From Oscillospiraceae bacterium HV4-5-C5C (GTDB lineage Bacteria; Bacillota; Clostridia; Saccharofermentanales; Fastidiosipilaceae), in NCBI GenBank assembly GCA_012034405.1, contig JAAVLZ010000011.1:1-64000 (forward strand): a stretch of DNA of 64,000 nt. The letters run 5' to 3'. The translations under genes were made by a program, and so were the position numbers. The number at the start of each line of letters is the position of its first letter. The stretch's first letter is position 1. The notes under the pieces were generated by a model. That model searched no databases. It saw only the letters and a program-made list of their open reading frames with translations, and was not told the DNA's origin. Positions 17,382-27,115 of the stretch are shown one piece after another.

Positions 17382-18683
17382 TCAGTCCAGGAACCCTTTA
17401 TAGTTACGCATGGACATCTGTGCCTCAAGCTGATTGATCAGATCCAGACAAACACCGACAATAATGATAATAGCAGTACCGCCAAACCATATACCGGTAT
17501 TTTGGGTACCGGTGAGGGTTCCGATCAGCATTGGCGCCAGCGAAACCACCACCAGAAACAGTCCGTCAAACCAGGTCAGGCGCTGAGAGGTCCTTGCAAT
17601 GAACTCAGAGGTAGGACGGCCTGGGCGGACGCCCGGTATATACCCGCCATTTTTCTGAATGTTGTTGGAAACCTCTATCGGATTGAACTGAATCATAGAA
17701 TAGAAGAATGTAAATCCAAAAATCAGTAATCCGTCCAGAATGTAATAGAAAGGGCTGGTGCCAAAATCCGCAAACCAGCGCGCCACCACATTGGTACTGT
17801 TAGAGAAGAAAAAGGTGACGATCAGGTTAGGGATCTGAAGGATACTGACAGCAAAGATGACCGGAATAACGCCGGACTGGTTAACTTTTATGGGCAGGTA
17901 GGTTGACTGCCCGCCATACATTTTACGGCCAACCATGCGTTTGGCGTATTGGATCGGAATCCGTCTTTCGGCCAGCTGTACATACAAAACGGCAATAATA
18001 GCCGCAACCGTCAGAAGCACCACCAGCAGGACCTTGAAAATGGACAGGAAGACATTGGCTACTGCCCATTGCTCACTCAGGGTCACCAGGTTGCTCAACA
18101 TGCTGGGAATCCTTGCCAGGATACCGGCAAAGATAATAATTGAGATACCGTTACCGATACCATGCACGTTAATCAGTTCGCCGATCCACATAATGATGGC
18201 TGTACCCGCTGTAAAGGAGCCGATGACCACCAGCGCGTTCAGCCAGGCTGGCAGCGCACTGGTATTAGCAGTGCGGGTATTGAACCAAAAAGCAAAGCTG
18301 GTGAGCAAAGCCAGCGCGACCGTGACAATCCGTACGATCTGCTGAATCTGCTTACGGCCGGTTTCGCCCTCTTTAGACATCCGCTCTAAAGCCGGGATGG
18401 CTACAGTCAGGAGCTGGATAATAATGGAAGAGTTGATATAAGGCGTAATGCCCATGGCAAATATCGACACCGCAGCCAGAGCGCCGCCGGACATAATGTC
18501 CATCAGGCTGCCCAGCTGACCAAAATTGCTGAGCAGATTGGTGAAGGCAACTTTGTCGATTCCAGGCACCGGGATATTACCGCCCACGCGGAACAGCGCG
18601 ATCATCGCGATGGTAAACAGGAGCTTCTTGCGAAGTTCCGGTAACCGCCAGGCGTTTTTGAGCGTGTCAAACATGCTGCCCAT
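17382..18683 (-). CDS. secY: Protein translocase subunit SecY
   Basis: SecY forms the membrane channel for protein export. The 433-residue protein shows about ten membrane segments and family motifs (FRVGGNIPVPGID near the start, IGISII-type segment SIIIFAGILARIP, YVQLAERRIPIQYAKRMVGR, GVRPGRPTSEFIARTSQRLT). The ATG at 18683 has GAGGAGG eight bases upstream; a second Met three codons later is possible. It follows rplO by 3 bases. Confidence 0.97.
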   Translation of the reverse strand: MGSMFDTLKNAWRLPELRKKLLFTIAMIALFRVGGNIPVPGIDKVAFTNLLSNFGQLGSLMDIMSGGALAAVSIFAMGITPYINSSIIIQLLTVAIPALERMSKEGETGRKQIQQIVRIVTVALALLTSFAFWFNTRTANTSALPAWLNALVVIGSFTAGTAIIMWIGELINVHGIGNGISIIIFAGILARIPSMLSNLVTLSEQWAVANVFLSIFKVLLVVLLTVAAIIAVLYVQLAERRIPIQYAKRMVGRKMYGGQSTYLPIKVNQSGVIPVIFAVSILQIPNLIVTFFFSNSTNVVARWFADFGTSPFYYILDGLLIFGFTFFYSMIQFNPIEVSNNIQKNGGYIPGVRPGRPTSEFIARTSQRLTWFDGLFLVVVSLAPMLIGTLTGTQNTGIWFGGTAIIIIVGVCLDLINQLEAQMSMRNYKGFLD

Positions 18684-18686
18684 GGT

Positions 18687-19136
18687 TTAAACCTCCTCAG
18701 CCTGTCCTCCAGCTTTCTCAATTGCTTCTTTAGCGCCGGCGGTAAACTTATCAGCCTTTACAGTTAATTTTTTGTTCAGCTCTCCGCCATTGAGTATCTT
18801 CAGTCCGTCCATCTGGTGATTGAAGGAAATGATACCCGCCTTCTTAATCGCTTCCAGATCGATAACCGCGCCATCCTCAAACAGATTCAGTCGGTCAACT
18901 TTTACCAGCACATACTTGGTAGCAAACCGCTTGTTGTTAAAGCCGCGTTTGGGCAGCCGGCGGAACAAAGGCATCTGACCGCCTTCAAACCCGGGACGGA
19001 CTCCGCCGCCACTGCGGGCCTTCTGGCCTTTGTGACCGCGGCCGGCAGTTTTACCGTTACCGGAACCCACGCCGCGCCCCTTGCGGTAAGCTTTGGCATT
19101 GCTGCCGGGAACAGCGGTAAATTCATTCAGTTTCAT
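18687..19136 (-). CDS. rplO: 50S ribosomal protein L15
   Basis: L15 is a late-assembly large-subunit protein. The 149-residue product begins [20 protein letters not shown] and has the Gly/Arg-rich loop [20 protein letters not shown] and [17 protein letters not shown]. The start at 19136 matches the family; the frame is open further upstream over rpmD but that part is not L15. It lies between rpmD and secY. Confidence 0.96.
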   Translation of the reverse strand: MKLNEFTAVPGSNAKAYRKGRGVGSGNGKTAGRGHKGQKARSGGGVRPGFEGGQMPLFRRLPKRGFNNKRFATKYVLVKVDRLNLFEDGAVIDLEAIKKAGIISFNHQMDGLKILNGGELNKKLTVKADKFTAGAKEAIEKAGGQAEEV

Positions 19137-19152
19137 TTGCTCAATGGCCCCC

Positions 19153-19332
19153 TTACGCTTCTTCGCACTTGACGACATGGTCAAGCTTGCGGATCATGCC
19201 GCGAATGGCTTCGTTATCTTCATGCAGCGCGCTGTGACCGATTTTGGTTACACCCAGAGCGACAGCGGTAGCCTTTTGTCTGGCAGTCACATTGCTGATA
19301 CTTTTAACCAAGGTAACTCTAATCTTAGACAT
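19153..19332 (-). CDS. rpmD: 50S ribosomal protein L30
   Basis: This 59-residue protein reads [20 protein letters not shown], then [20 protein letters not shown] and a short C-terminal helix, the bacterial short L30. GAGGGA lies eight bases before the ATG at 19332. It sits between rpsE and rplO as expected. Confidence 0.95.
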   Translation of the reverse strand: MSKIRVTLVKSISNVTARQKATAVALGVTKIGHSALHEDNEAIRGMIRKLDHVVKCEEA

Positions 19333-19346
19333 CTGCGTCCCTCCGT

Positions 19347-19841
19347 TTACAGGATTTCTTCCGGTGCTTTACCGCGCAGACGCGCCACTTCATTGAGGAC
19401 TTTCAGTGACTTCAGTCCTTCAAACACCGCATTAACCATGTTGTTGCTGTTATTAGAGCCCAGGCTCTTCGTACGAATATCCGAGATACCGGCCAGTTCG
19501 CAGACCGCACGCACCGGGCCGCCGGCGATAACGCCGGTACCGGGCTTAGCCGGTTTTAATAAAACCTTGCCGCCGCCAAACTCGCCCAGGACTTCATGCG
19601 GGATCGTCGTGTTGACCATCGGCACTTCAATCAGATTCTTTTTGGCGTCTTCACTGGCTTTGCGGATCGCTTCAGGAATTTCAGCTGCCTTACCCAGGCC
19701 TTTGCCGACATGTCCCTGGCCGTCGCCAACGATGATCAATGCGGTGAAGCGCATATTGCGACCGCCCTTGACGGTCTTGGATACGCGTCCGATATGGATC
19801 ACGTGTTCATTTAATTCCAGAGTATTCGGGTTGATCTTCAT
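19347..19841 (-). CDS. rpsE: 30S ribosomal protein S5
   Basis: S5 works in small-subunit assembly, mRNA unwinding and decoding accuracy. The 164-residue protein has the double-stranded RNA-binding-like domain ([40 protein letters not shown]) and the C-terminal domain ([20 protein letters not shown]). Two GGAGG-like sites precede the ATG. It lies between rplR and rpmD. Confidence 0.97.
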   Translation of the reverse strand: MKINPNTLELNEHVIHIGRVSKTVKGGRNMRFTALIIVGDGQGHVGKGLGKAAEIPEAIRKASEDAKKNLIEVPMVNTTIPHEVLGEFGGGKVLLKPAKPGTGVIAGGPVRAVCELAGISDIRTKSLGSNNSNNMVNAVFEGLKSLKVLNEVARLRGKAPEEIL

Positions 19842-19858
19842 ATCTCCTGCTGCCTCCG

Positions 19859-20227
19859 TCAGAATTTCAGGCCGGCTTCGCGCGCCGCCTCTGCCACTGC
19901 CTGCACTCTGCCGTGATAGATATATCCGCCACGGTCAAAGACGACTTCGCTGATACCTTTTTCCAGGCAGCGTTCTGCTGCCTGTTTGCCTACCGCTTTA
20001 GCCGCAGTGATGTTTCCACCGTTGCCAAGTTCCGCTTTAACAGTCTTGTCTAAGGATGAACTGCTCACCAGCGTAACGCCCGCCTTATCATCAATAACCT
20101 GGACATAAATGTGTTTCAGGCTCCGAAAAACGCACAGACGGGGACGGTCAGCCGTGCCGCTGATTTTATAGCGTACACGCGCATGCTTGCGTAAACGGAC
20201 GGCGTTCTTATCGATTTTCTTTATCAT
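19859..20227 (-). CDS. rplR: 50S ribosomal protein L18
   Basis: L18 binds 5S rRNA with L5. The 122-residue protein has the basic N-terminus, [20 protein letters not shown], and the C-terminal [20 protein letters not shown]. It is preceded by AAGGTGAG and follows rplF by 15 bases. Confidence 0.97.
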   Translation of the reverse strand: MIKKIDKNAVRLRKHARVRYKISGTADRPRLCVFRSLKHIYVQVIDDKAGVTLVSSSSLDKTVKAELGNGGNITAAKAVGKQAAERCLEKGISEVVFDRGGYIYHGRVQAVAEAAREAGLKF

Positions 20228-20242
20228 TTATCTCACCTTCCC

Positions 20243-20788
20243 TTATTTAGCCTTACCGCCGGTCTTGCCTTCCTTGAGATGCAGGACCTCGTAGTCATAC
20301 TTTATGCCCTTGCCCTTGTATACATCAGGGACACGGAAAGCTCTGATCTTAGCGGCGGTCTCACCGACCAGCTGCTTATCAGCGCCCTTTACCGCAATTT
20401 TGTTCTGGCCGTTCACTTCAATAGTAATGCCAGCCGGTTCTTCCATCTCTACCGGGTGAGAATAGCCCAGCGAAAGCACCAGTTTGCTGCCTTGCTTTGC
20501 AGCTCTGAAGCCCACGCCGTTGACTTCCAGATTTTTCTGGAAACCATCGCTGACGCCTACCACCATGTTGTGAATCAAAGCACGGTAAAGGCCATGCAGC
20601 GCCTTGGTTTCCTTTTCGTCATTAGGACGCTCAACTAAAACCTTCTGATCTTCTACTTTTACAGTGAAGATAGGATTAATTGTCTGTGACAGGGTAACTT
20701 TACCCTTAGATACGGTCACGGTTGATCCAACCAGATGGACTTCGACGCCCTGCGGAATATCAACCGGCTTTCTGCCAATTCGGGACAT
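20243..20788 (-). CDS. rplF: 50S ribosomal protein L6
   Basis: L6 lies near the factor-binding site of the large subunit. The 181-residue protein begins MSRIGRKPVDIPQGVEV and ends with the RAFRVPDVYKGKGIKYDYEV region. The start at 20788 has AGGAGG eight bases upstream; open frame continues upstream but is not family sequence. It lies between rpsH and rplR. Confidence 0.97.
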   Translation of the reverse strand: MSRIGRKPVDIPQGVEVHLVGSTVTVSKGKVTLSQTINPIFTVKVEDQKVLVERPNDEKETKALHGLYRALIHNMVVGVSDGFQKNLEVNGVGFRAAKQGSKLVLSLGYSHPVEMEEPAGITIEVNGQNKIAVKGADKQLVGETAAKIRAFRVPDVYKGKGIKYDYEVLHLKEGKTGGKAK

Positions 20789-20902
20789 ATCTGTTCCTCC
20801 TGCTCTTGAGATTGAGACGGTTTTCACCGTCGTTTCAGAGATCTTCGCTGTACTTGTATCAGCGCCGTTTCTCATCTTAGCTTTTGTCTCCGGCTAAACC
20901 GT

Positions 20903-21298
20903 TTACCAGACAAAAGCCATTACTTCGCCGCCCAGGCTCTTTTTACGCGCATCGCGGTCGGTCATGATGCCCTGATTGGTGGACACAATGGCGATACCCA
21001 GACCACCTAAAACGCGGGGCAGTTCCGTAGCATTCGCGTAAACTCGCAGACCAGGTCTGGAGATGCGCTTCAGGCCGCTGATAACGCATTTTTTATCAGC
21101 ATACTTGAGTGTGATGCGGATAACGCCCTGTTTGGCGTCTTCAATCACATCATACTTATAAATGTAACCCTCATTTTTCAAAATCTCAGCCAATGCTTTT
21201 TTCACACTGGAAGCGGGTACATCAACGGTCTGGTGCTTGGCCGCGGCCGCGTTGCGGATGCGGGTAAGCATATCGGCAATAGAATCTGTGATTTGCAT
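20903..21298 (-). CDS. rpsH: 30S ribosomal protein S8
   Basis: S8 binds the central domain of 16S rRNA and represses the spc operon in some bacteria. The 131-residue protein starts [17 protein letters not shown] and ends [20 protein letters not shown] plus a short tail. About 114 bases separate it from rplF, the widest gap in this part; I see no strong hairpin there. Confidence 0.97.
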   Translation of the reverse strand: MQITDSIADMLTRIRNAAAAKHQTVDVPASSVKKALAEILKNEGYIYKYDVIEDAKQGVIRITLKYADKKCVISGLKRISRPGLRVYANATELPRVLGGLGIAIVSTNQGIMTDRDARKKSLGGEVMAFVW

Positions 21299-21322
21299 GA
21301 TCTTCCTCCTTCTGCCTGGGGC

Positions 21323-21508
21323 TTACCAGCTGGCCTTTTTGATTCCGGGAATCTGGCCTTTATAAGCCAGCTCACGGAAACATAAACGGCAGATACCATA
21401 CTTGCGGATATAGGCGTGCGGACGGCCGCAGATTTTGCAGCGGTTATGCGCGCGAGTCGAATACTTAGGCTCCCTGGAAGCCTTGATCTTCATAGATGTC
21501 TTGGCCAT
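21323..21508 (-). CDS. rpsN: 30S ribosomal protein S14 type Z (zinc-binding)
   Basis: This 61-residue protein is the short zinc-binding S14: [20 protein letters not shown], then [20 protein letters not shown], giving the two CxxC pairs, and ending IPGIKKASW. It lies between rplE and rpsH as in most Bacillota. A paralogous zinc-free S14, if any, would be elsewhere. Confidence 0.97.
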   Translation of the reverse strand: MAKTSMKIKASREPKYSTRAHNRCKICGRPHAYIRKYGICRLCFRELAYKGQIPGIKKASW

Positions 21509-21518
21509 AGCGCTCTCC

Positions 21519-22061
21519 TTACTTCCTGAACGGCATGCCTAACTGGGTCAGCAGTTCTCTGGCTTCTTCGTCGGTTTTCGCGGTGGTGACAATAATGATG
21601 TCCATACCACGGATTTTATCGATCTTGTCATACTCGATTTCCGGGAAGATCAACTGTTCCTTGGTGCCGGTGGCATAGTTGCCATGGCCGTCAAAGGAGT
21701 TAGGGTTCAAGCCGCGGAAGTCGCGGATCCGGGGTACAGCCAGGCTGATGAAACGGTCCAGAAATTCATACATCTGGTCGCCGCGCAGGGTTACCTTACA
21801 GCCGACTTCCATGCCTTCGCGAAGCTTAAAGTTGGCGATGGACTTTCTGGCTTTAGTGATAACAGCTTTCTGACCGGTTATGGTCGCCAGGTCATTCGCT
21901 GCGTTATGCACCGTTTTGCTGCCGTCACGAGCATCGCTGCCCACGCCGATATTCAAAACAATTTTTTCCAGCTTGGGAATCTGCATCGGGCTCTTATACT
22001 TAAAGGTTTCCTGGAGCGCCGGCACAATTTCATTTGTATAGCGGTCTTTTAATCTTGCCAT
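21519..22061 (-). CDS. rplE: 50S ribosomal protein L5
   Basis: L5 binds 5S rRNA and contacts the P-site tRNA. The 180-residue protein has [20 protein letters not shown], the [20 protein letters not shown] stretch and a standard C-terminus ([20 protein letters not shown]). The ATG has an AGGAGG upstream. It lies between rplX and rpsN. Confidence 0.97.
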   Translation of the reverse strand: MARLKDRYTNEIVPALQETFKYKSPMQIPKLEKIVLNIGVGSDARDGSKTVHNAANDLATITGQKAVITKARKSIANFKLREGMEVGCKVTLRGDQMYEFLDRFISLAVPRIRDFRGLNPNSFDGHGNYATGTKEQLIFPEIEYDKIDKIRGMDIIIVTTAKTDEEARELLTQLGMPFRK

Positions 22062-22076
22062 GGTTTCCTCCTGCCT

Positions 22077-22421
22077 TTAAGCTTTAGCCGCGTGGCTGAC
22101 AGTTTCAATCTCTGCGCCGCAGGCTTTGCAAATACGTACTTTATCGCCGGCTTCATTAAACTTATAGCCAATTTTGACCGGTTTTTTGCAGCTGTCACAG
22201 ACCAGCATACAGTTGGCTGCCGCGATCGGCGCTTCTTTTTCAACAATGCCGCCGGCCTGATTCTGGTTATTGGGTTTCTGATGTTTTTTCACAACATTCA
22301 CGCCCTTGACAACAACCCGGCCGGTAGACGTGAGAACCTTGGTGACCTCACCGGTTTTGGCGCGATCTTTACCTGTACGGATGTAAACCGTATCACCTAC
22401 TTTAATATGGACTTTAGCCAT
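22077..22421 (-). CDS. rplX: 50S ribosomal protein L24 (zinc-ribbon form)
   Basis: L24 starts large-subunit assembly by binding 23S rRNA. The 114-residue protein has the KOW core (KVGDTVYIRTGKDRAKTGEV) and the family motif VKGVNVVKKHQKPN. In its C-terminal part two Cys pairs, CDSC and CKACG, form a zinc ribbon, whereas B. subtilis L24 lacks them. The start at 22421 has GAGGAGG upstream. A longer open frame across rplN is not real. Confidence 0.96.
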   Translation of the reverse strand: MAKVHIKVGDTVYIRTGKDRAKTGEVTKVLTSTGRVVVKGVNVVKKHQKPNNQNQAGGIVEKEAPIAAANCMLVCDSCKKPVKIGYKFNEAGDKVRICKACGAEIETVSHAAKA

Positions 22422-22431
22422 GTTAACCTCC

Positions 22432-22800
22432 TCACAGAACTTCCGGTGCCAGGGACAAAATGCGCATATACTCTTTATCACGCAGTTCTCTGGCGATTGG
22501 TCCGAAGATACGCGTTCCACGGGGATTTTTGTCGTCTTTGATAATGACCGCAGCATTTTCATCAAAGCGGATGTAAGATCCGTCAGCGCGGCGGACAGCT
22601 TCCTTGGTACGCACGACCACAGCCTTGACGACTTCTCCCTTTTTGACCACGCCGCCGGGCGCGGCCTCTTTAACGCTGCAGACAATGACATCGCCGATGG
22701 ACGCAAACTTGCGCCAGGATCCGCCGAGCACTTTGATGCACTGCAGTTCACGAGCGCCGGTATTATCAGCGGATTTAAGTCTGGTTTGTACTTGAATCAT
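22432..22800 (-). CDS. rplN: 50S ribosomal protein L14
   Basis: L14 forms part of the intersubunit bridge region. The 122-residue protein is highly conserved: [20 protein letters not shown] at the start and [20 protein letters not shown] near the end. AAGGAG lies upstream of the ATG. It lies between rpsQ and rplX. Confidence 0.98.
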   Translation of the reverse strand: MIQVQTRLKSADNTGARELQCIKVLGGSWRKFASIGDVIVCSVKEAAPGGVVKKGEVVKAVVVRTKEAVRRADGSYIRFDENAAVIIKDDKNPRGTRIFGPIARELRDKEYMRILSLAPEVL

Positions 22801-22860
22801 AACTTGAACTCCTTCCTGGGGGCCGGATCAGCTGATCCGGTTTCCCAACTGTGCACCCTG

Positions 22861-23121
22861 TTACTTAGCGCGCTCAATGATCTCGGTCACTCTCCAGCGC
22901 TTATCTTTACTCAGCGGGCGGGTTTCCATCACACGGACGCGGTCACCGATATGACAACTGTTTTCTTCATCGTGAGCCTTGAGCTTCATGCTCCGCTTCA
23001 CGTACTTTTTATACAAAGGATGCTTGATGTGCTCGGTAATGGTCACTACGACGGTTTTATCCATTTTGTCGCTCGTCACAATTCCGACTCTCTGCTTACG
23101 TAAGTTTCTCTCGACAGCCAT
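22861..23121 (-). CDS. rpsQ: 30S ribosomal protein S17
   Basis: S17 binds 16S rRNA early in assembly. The 86-residue protein begins [20 protein letters not shown] and has the conserved [20 protein letters not shown] segment. ATG 23121 with GAGGAGGAAGG upstream was chosen; an earlier in-frame start would overlap that site. It follows rpmC closely. Confidence 0.97.
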   Translation of the reverse strand: MAVERNLRKQRVGIVTSDKMDKTVVVTITEHIKHPLYKKYVKRSMKLKAHDEENSCHIGDRVRVMETRPLSKDKRWRVTEIIERAK

Positions 23122-23135
23122 CCGAACCTTCCTCC

Positions 23136-23339
23136 TCACTTGTTAGCGGCGTTGAGCTCGCGCTCACGCAAAATCGTGTTGACTCTGGCCAGATCACGCT
23201 TGACCAGACGAAGTTCGGCCGTATTTTCAAGCTGCTTGGTCGCGTTCTGGAAACGAAGTTTGAACAACTGTTCCTTGAGGGCGACGATTTCCTGGTTCAA
23301 CTCCTCGGAGGATTTATCGCGGTAATCTTTAGCCTTCAT
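23136..23339 (-). CDS. rpmC: 50S ribosomal protein L29
   Basis: This 67-residue two-helix protein lines the peptide exit tunnel rim: [20 protein letters not shown], then [20 protein letters not shown]. Its start lies within the last codons of rplP (11-base overlap), suggesting coupled translation. Confidence 0.97.
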   Translation of the reverse strand: MKAKDYRDKSSEELNQEIVALKEQLFKLRFQNATKQLENTAELRLVKRDLARVNTILRERELNAANK

Positions 23340-23760
23340 TCAGCTCAGCCTCCTTTTCACGGACAACAATCTTGGTTTTGCAGGGCAGCTTATGGCTGGC
23401 CAGACGCAGAGCCTCTCTGGCATCTTCTTCTGAAACACCGGCGACTTCAAAGAGCACCCGGCCTGGTTTAATGACGGCTACCCAATACTCAGGTGAGCCT
23501 TTACCGGAACCCATACGGGTCTCTGCCGGTTTTTTAGTGACAGGCTTGTCCGGGAACACCTTGATCCAGACTTTACCGCCTCTCTTAAGGAAACGGTTAA
23601 TGGCGACACGGGCAGCTTCAATCTGATTTGATTTCAGCCAGCAGGGCTCGGTGGCCTGAAGGCCATAATCACCGTAAACAACTGTATTTCCGCGGGTGGC
23701 TTGACCATTCATATTACCGCGGTGTTGCCTTCTGTACTTTACTCTTTTGGGAAGCAGCAT
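23329..23760 (-). CDS. rplP: 50S ribosomal protein L16
   Basis: L16 helps position the A-site tRNA. The 143-residue protein begins [20 protein letters not shown] and has the [20 protein letters not shown] motif. Its ATG shares one base with the rpsC stop (TGATG), and its end overlaps rpmC, so rpsC-rplP-rpmC are tightly coupled. Confidence 0.97.
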   Translation of the reverse strand: MLLPKRVKYRRQHRGNMNGQATRGNTVVYGDYGLQATEPCWLKSNQIEAARVAINRFLKRGGKVWIKVFPDKPVTKKPAETRMGSGKGSPEYWVAVIKPGRVLFEVAGVSEEDAREALRLASHKLPCKTKIVVREKEAELNEG

Positions 23761-24434
23761 CAGGCTTTACCTCCTTCAACTTGCTTGTCCGCGTGATCAC
23801 GTGACTTAAACACTTCGCCACGGAAGACCCAGACTTTGACGCCGATACGACCGGCGGTGGTATTGGCTTCGGCAAAACCATAATCAATGTCGGCGCGCAG
23901 CGTTTGCAGGGGGATGGTGCCCTCGTGGTAATGCTCCGCGCGGGCAATCTCAGCGCCGCCCAGACGACCGGAAACCTGAGTCTTGATGCCCTTGGCTCCG
24001 GCTTTCATAGCCCGGCCCATGGCCTGCTTCATGGCGCGGCGGAAGGAAATTCTCTTTTCAAGCTGCGCCGCGATGCTTTCTGCCACTAACTGCGCGTCTA
24101 CATCCTGGTTTTTGACTTCATTCACATTGATCAGGAAGTCCTTGGCAAAAGTAGCTTTCAGCTTCTTCTTTAATCCGTCAATCCCGGAGCCCTGCCGGCC
24201 GATTACAATGCCGGGTTTTGCGGCCCAGATAGTCAGGACGGTCTTTTCATCACCTTTGCGTTCGATTTCAATCCGGGGGCAGCCGGCGGCAAAGCATTCC
24301 TTTTTTACAAAGTCACGGATGGCCTTGTCTTCAACGAGGTAAGTGCTGAAGCTCTTCTTATCCGCGTACCATTTGGTATCCCAATCCTTAATAACGCCGA
24401 CTCTGAAGCCATGCGGATTAATTTTTTGACCCAT
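23760..24434 (-). CDS. rpsC: 30S ribosomal protein S3
   Basis: S3 lines the mRNA entry channel. The 224-residue protein begins [20 protein letters not shown] and contains the KH domain ([20 protein letters not shown]) and the C-terminal part with [17 protein letters not shown]. It follows rplV by 12 bases. Confidence 0.98.
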   Translation of the reverse strand: MGQKINPHGFRVGVIKDWDTKWYADKKSFSTYLVEDKAIRDFVKKECFAAGCPRIEIERKGDEKTVLTIWAAKPGIVIGRQGSGIDGLKKKLKATFAKDFLINVNEVKNQDVDAQLVAESIAAQLEKRISFRRAMKQAMGRAMKAGAKGIKTQVSGRLGGAEIARAEHYHEGTIPLQTLRADIDYGFAEANTTAGRIGVKVWVFRGEVFKSRDHADKQVEGGKA

Positions 24435-24446
24435 CTTCAGTCCTCC

Positions 24447-24941
24447 TCACTTTTTTTCCTTGAGCACCACGGTCAGGTGGCAGGTCCGCTTGTTAATCCG
24501 GTTAGCTGAGCCTCTGGCCCGCGGCATGATCCGCTTGATGACCGGGCCCGGATTGGCGTAAGCCTGATCCACATACAGGGCGTCACGGGAAAGGGAGTTG
24601 TTATTGACGGCATTAGCCTCCGCTGATTTGATCAGCTTCAGGAGGATTGGAGATACGGCCCGCGGGGTGTAGGTCAAAATAGCGATGGCCTCATCCAGCT
24701 GCTTGCCGCGGATCAGTTTACAGACCGCGTTGGCTTTGATCGGAGCCAGACTGACATGACGGACATGAGCGATACCCTGATCCCGGCCGATGCCCAGAGC
24801 CTTCCGCTCCTTTTTAGTAAGGCGCTTCAGGCGCTGATTTTTTTTGCGGGTTTCCGCATAGGCTTGGCGAAGCTCGTCACGATGTTCTTCCATGAACTGC
24901 TTCGGCATGACCTTCTTGGTTTTAAGCACTGTGTTTTCCAC
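24447..24941 (-). CDS. rplV: 50S ribosomal protein L22 with N-terminal extension
   Basis: L22 reaches into the peptide exit tunnel. The usual 110-residue core begins at about residue 55 (IAHVRHVSLAPIKANAVCKL) and ends with the beta-hairpin region RIMPRARGSANRINKRTCHL. Ahead of it is an extra basic segment of about 50 residues (from VENTVLKTKKVMPKQFMEEH to LTKKERKALG). The start GTG at 24941 has GGGAGG seven bases upstream, and no better site exists at the core, so the extension seems to be translated. Total length is 164 residues. An even longer open frame reaching 25022 overlaps rpsS and is rejected. Confidence 0.92.
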   Translation of the reverse strand: MENTVLKTKKVMPKQFMEEHRDELRQAYAETRKKNQRLKRLTKKERKALGIGRDQGIAHVRHVSLAPIKANAVCKLIRGKQLDEAIAILTYTPRAVSPILLKLIKSAEANAVNNNSLSRDALYVDQAYANPGPVIKRIMPRARGSANRINKRTCHLTVVLKEKK

Positions 24942-24960
24942 TTTTGTTCCTCCCTCTCGA

Positions 24961-25236
24961 TCAGCGCGTGGTCTTATCCGAGCCAGCGTGGCCGCGGTAG
25001 GTCCTGGTGGGAGCAAATTCACCCAACTTGTGGCCGACCATATCTTCTGTTATATAGACCGGAACGTGTTTTCTCCCGTCATGCACCGCGATGGTATGAC
25101 CTACCATCTCGGGGAAGATCGTGGAGGCACGGGACCAAGTCTTAATGACGCGTTTGTCTCCGTTAGCATTCATCACTTCAATTCTCTTCATCAGTGACGC
25201 TTCGACGAAATAACCTTTTTTTGTCGATCTGGACAT
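24961..25236 (-). CDS. rpsS: 30S ribosomal protein S19
   Basis: S19 forms part of the small-subunit head with S13. The 91-residue protein begins [20 protein letters not shown] and has [20 protein letters not shown] and the [16 protein letters not shown] end, all typical. It lies between rplB and rplV. Confidence 0.98.
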   Translation of the reverse strand: MSRSTKKGYFVEASLMKRIEVMNANGDKRVIKTWSRASTIFPEMVGHTIAVHDGRKHVPVYITEDMVGHKLGEFAPTRTYRGHAGSDKTTR

Positions 25237-25247
25237 GTTATCCTCCC

Positions 25248-26078
25248 TTACTTCCCTCTGCGCTTCACAATATATTTACTGGAAGCTTTTTTACGGTTTC
25301 TGGTTTTCTTACCCAGTGTAGGCACACCCCAGGGGGTTACAGGGCCGGGCAGGCCAACCGGAGACTTACCTTCACCACCGCCGTGCGGGTGGTCGTTGGG
25401 GTTCATAACGACACCACGGACGGACGGGCGGACGCCTTGATGACGCTTACGGCCGGCTTTGCCCAGGTCAACGTTTTCATGCTCTGAGTTACTGACCGCG
25501 CCGACTGTGGCCCGGCAGCCTACCGGAATCATACGAACTTCACCGGATGGCAACCGGATCTGGGAATATGCCCCATCCTTAGCGACTAGCTGAGCAATAG
25601 CGCCGGCGGTTCTGACCAGCTGGGCACCTTTGCCGGGTTTCATTTCAATGTTATGGATTTCAGTACCGACCGGGATATTAGCCAAAGGCAACGCATTGCC
25701 GGCAATAATATCTGCGTCAGTTCCGCTGATCACCACCTGGCCGATTTTCAGGCCATCCGGCGCCAGGATGTAGCGGCGCTCGCCGTCCTGATACTGCAGC
25801 AGGGCAATATGAGCGGTGCGGTTAGGATCATATTCCAGCGCGACTACTTTGGCAGGCACGCCGTCCTTGTCCCGTTTCCAATCAATCAGACGGATTTTGC
25901 GTTTATTGCCGCCGCCGATATGACGGACAGTAATTCTCCCGTAGCTGTTACGGCCGCCGGACTTGCTTTTACTGACGGTAAGTCTCTTTTCCGGCTTTTT
26001 ATCGGTCAGCATAGAAAAATCAGCCACCGTCATATGCCGACGAGAGGGAGATGTTGGATTAAAGCTCTTGACTGGCAT
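25248..26078 (-). CDS. rplB: 50S ribosomal protein L2
   Basis: L2 is a core large-subunit protein near the peptidyl transferase centre. The 276-residue protein begins [20 protein letters not shown] and contains [20 protein letters not shown] and [20 protein letters not shown], the conserved C-terminal loop. AAGGAG precedes the ATG. It lies between rplW and rpsS. Confidence 0.98.
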   Translation of the reverse strand: MPVKSFNPTSPSRRHMTVADFSMLTDKKPEKRLTVSKSKSGGRNSYGRITVRHIGGGNKRKIRLIDWKRDKDGVPAKVVALEYDPNRTAHIALLQYQDGERRYILAPDGLKIGQVVISGTDADIIAGNALPLANIPVGTEIHNIEMKPGKGAQLVRTAGAIAQLVAKDGAYSQIRLPSGEVRMIPVGCRATVGAVSNSEHENVDLGKAGRKRHQGVRPSVRGVVMNPNDHPHGGGEGKSPVGLPGPVTPWGVPTLGKKTRNRKKASSKYIVKRRGK

Positions 26079-26107
26079 CTTTTTTGCTCCTTATCTTACG
26101 TGACCGA

Positions 26108-26464
26108 TTACTGGCCAATTCCAAATTCTTCAATAGCTGTCTTATACTTACGATCGCTCTGAACCGTTTTCCCGCCGGCAGTCAGGTATGACACCGCTTC
26201 AGGACTCTGATCAATCGTTACAATTGCTTTTTTCCAGCTGGGACGGCGGCCTTCCTGGCGATAACGCAGGCGCTTATTCTTGCCCAGGCGGTTCTGAGTG
26301 TTAACAGCGGTTACTTTCACGCCAAAAAGCTGCTCGCAGGCCTGACGGATCTCCGGTTTTGTCGCGCCCTTAGCCACGACAAATGTATAACGGCCCATCG
26401 CGGCTTCAGCCGAGCTGCGCTCGGTAATCAGCGGCTTCAGGATGATATCGTGCGCGGACTTCAT
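26108..26464 (-). CDS. rplW: 50S ribosomal protein L23
   Basis: L23 sits at the tunnel exit and docks trigger factor and SRP. The 118-residue protein begins MKSAHDIILKPLITERSSAE and has VKVTAVNTQNRLGKNKRLRY. It is some 20 residues longer than usual, with a C-terminal tail after the TIDQSPEAV region. It overlaps rplD by ATGA. Confidence 0.96.
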   Translation of the reverse strand: MKSAHDIILKPLITERSSAEAAMGRYTFVVAKGATKPEIRQACEQLFGVKVTAVNTQNRLGKNKRLRYRQEGRRPSWKKAIVTIDQSPEAVSYLTAGGKTVQSDRKYKTAIEEFGIGQ

Positions 26465-27090
26465 GACGCGTACACCTCCTCGATCTGTTCAACTGCGGCT
26501 TTGGTCACCACAAATTTGTCATATTTCAATATATTCAGGACATTCAGCGTATTTACCCGGGCAGTCTGAACATTGATCAGATTGCGGGCGGACCGCTCCA
26601 CATTGGTGTTGCTCTCATCCGTCACCACCAGGGCTTTGGCCGCATCAATCTTCAGGTTTTTCAAAACCGCCACAAACTTTTTGGTTTTGATTTCATCCAG
26701 CTCCAGCTTGTCCAGCACAATCACATTGCCTTCCAGCAATTTCTGCGACAAAGCTGATTTCAGAGCCAGTCTTCTCAGTTTTTTGGGTACAGCCTGTCGA
26801 TAGCTGCGCGGGACCGGTCCGAAAATGATACCGCCGCCGACCCACTGCGCGGCCCGAATGGAGCCCTGCCGGGCCCGGCCGGTGCCTTTCTGACGGTAAG
26901 GTTTGCGGCCGCCTCCACGTACTTCACTGCGGCCCTTGGTCTTGCTGGTTCCCTGACGCAGATTAGCCAGCTGGCTCTTTACCACCTGGTGCATCACGGC
27001 TTCATTGGGCTCGATACCAAATACGGCGTCGGAAAGCTCGATCTGACCGTTTACGGTACCGTCCATATTGTAGACATCAATCTTAGCCAT
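26461..27090 (-). CDS. rplD: 50S ribosomal protein L4
   Basis: L4 lines the exit tunnel; in E. coli it also represses the S10 operon through the leader RNA. The 209-residue protein contains the conserved loop KTKGRSEVRGGGRKPYRQKG and TGRARQGSIRAAQWVGGGII. Its stop overlaps the start of rplW. Whether it controls this operon through the leader before rpsJ is unknown. Confidence 0.97.
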   Translation of the reverse strand: MAKIDVYNMDGTVNGQIELSDAVFGIEPNEAVMHQVVKSQLANLRQGTSKTKGRSEVRGGGRKPYRQKGTGRARQGSIRAAQWVGGGIIFGPVPRSYRQAVPKKLRRLALKSALSQKLLEGNVIVLDKLELDEIKTKKFVAVLKNLKIDAAKALVVTDESNTNVERSARNLINVQTARVNTLNVLNILKYDKFVVTKAAVEQIEEVYAS

Positions 27091-27115
27091 TATTACTGCT
27101 CCTCTCCTTTACGCC

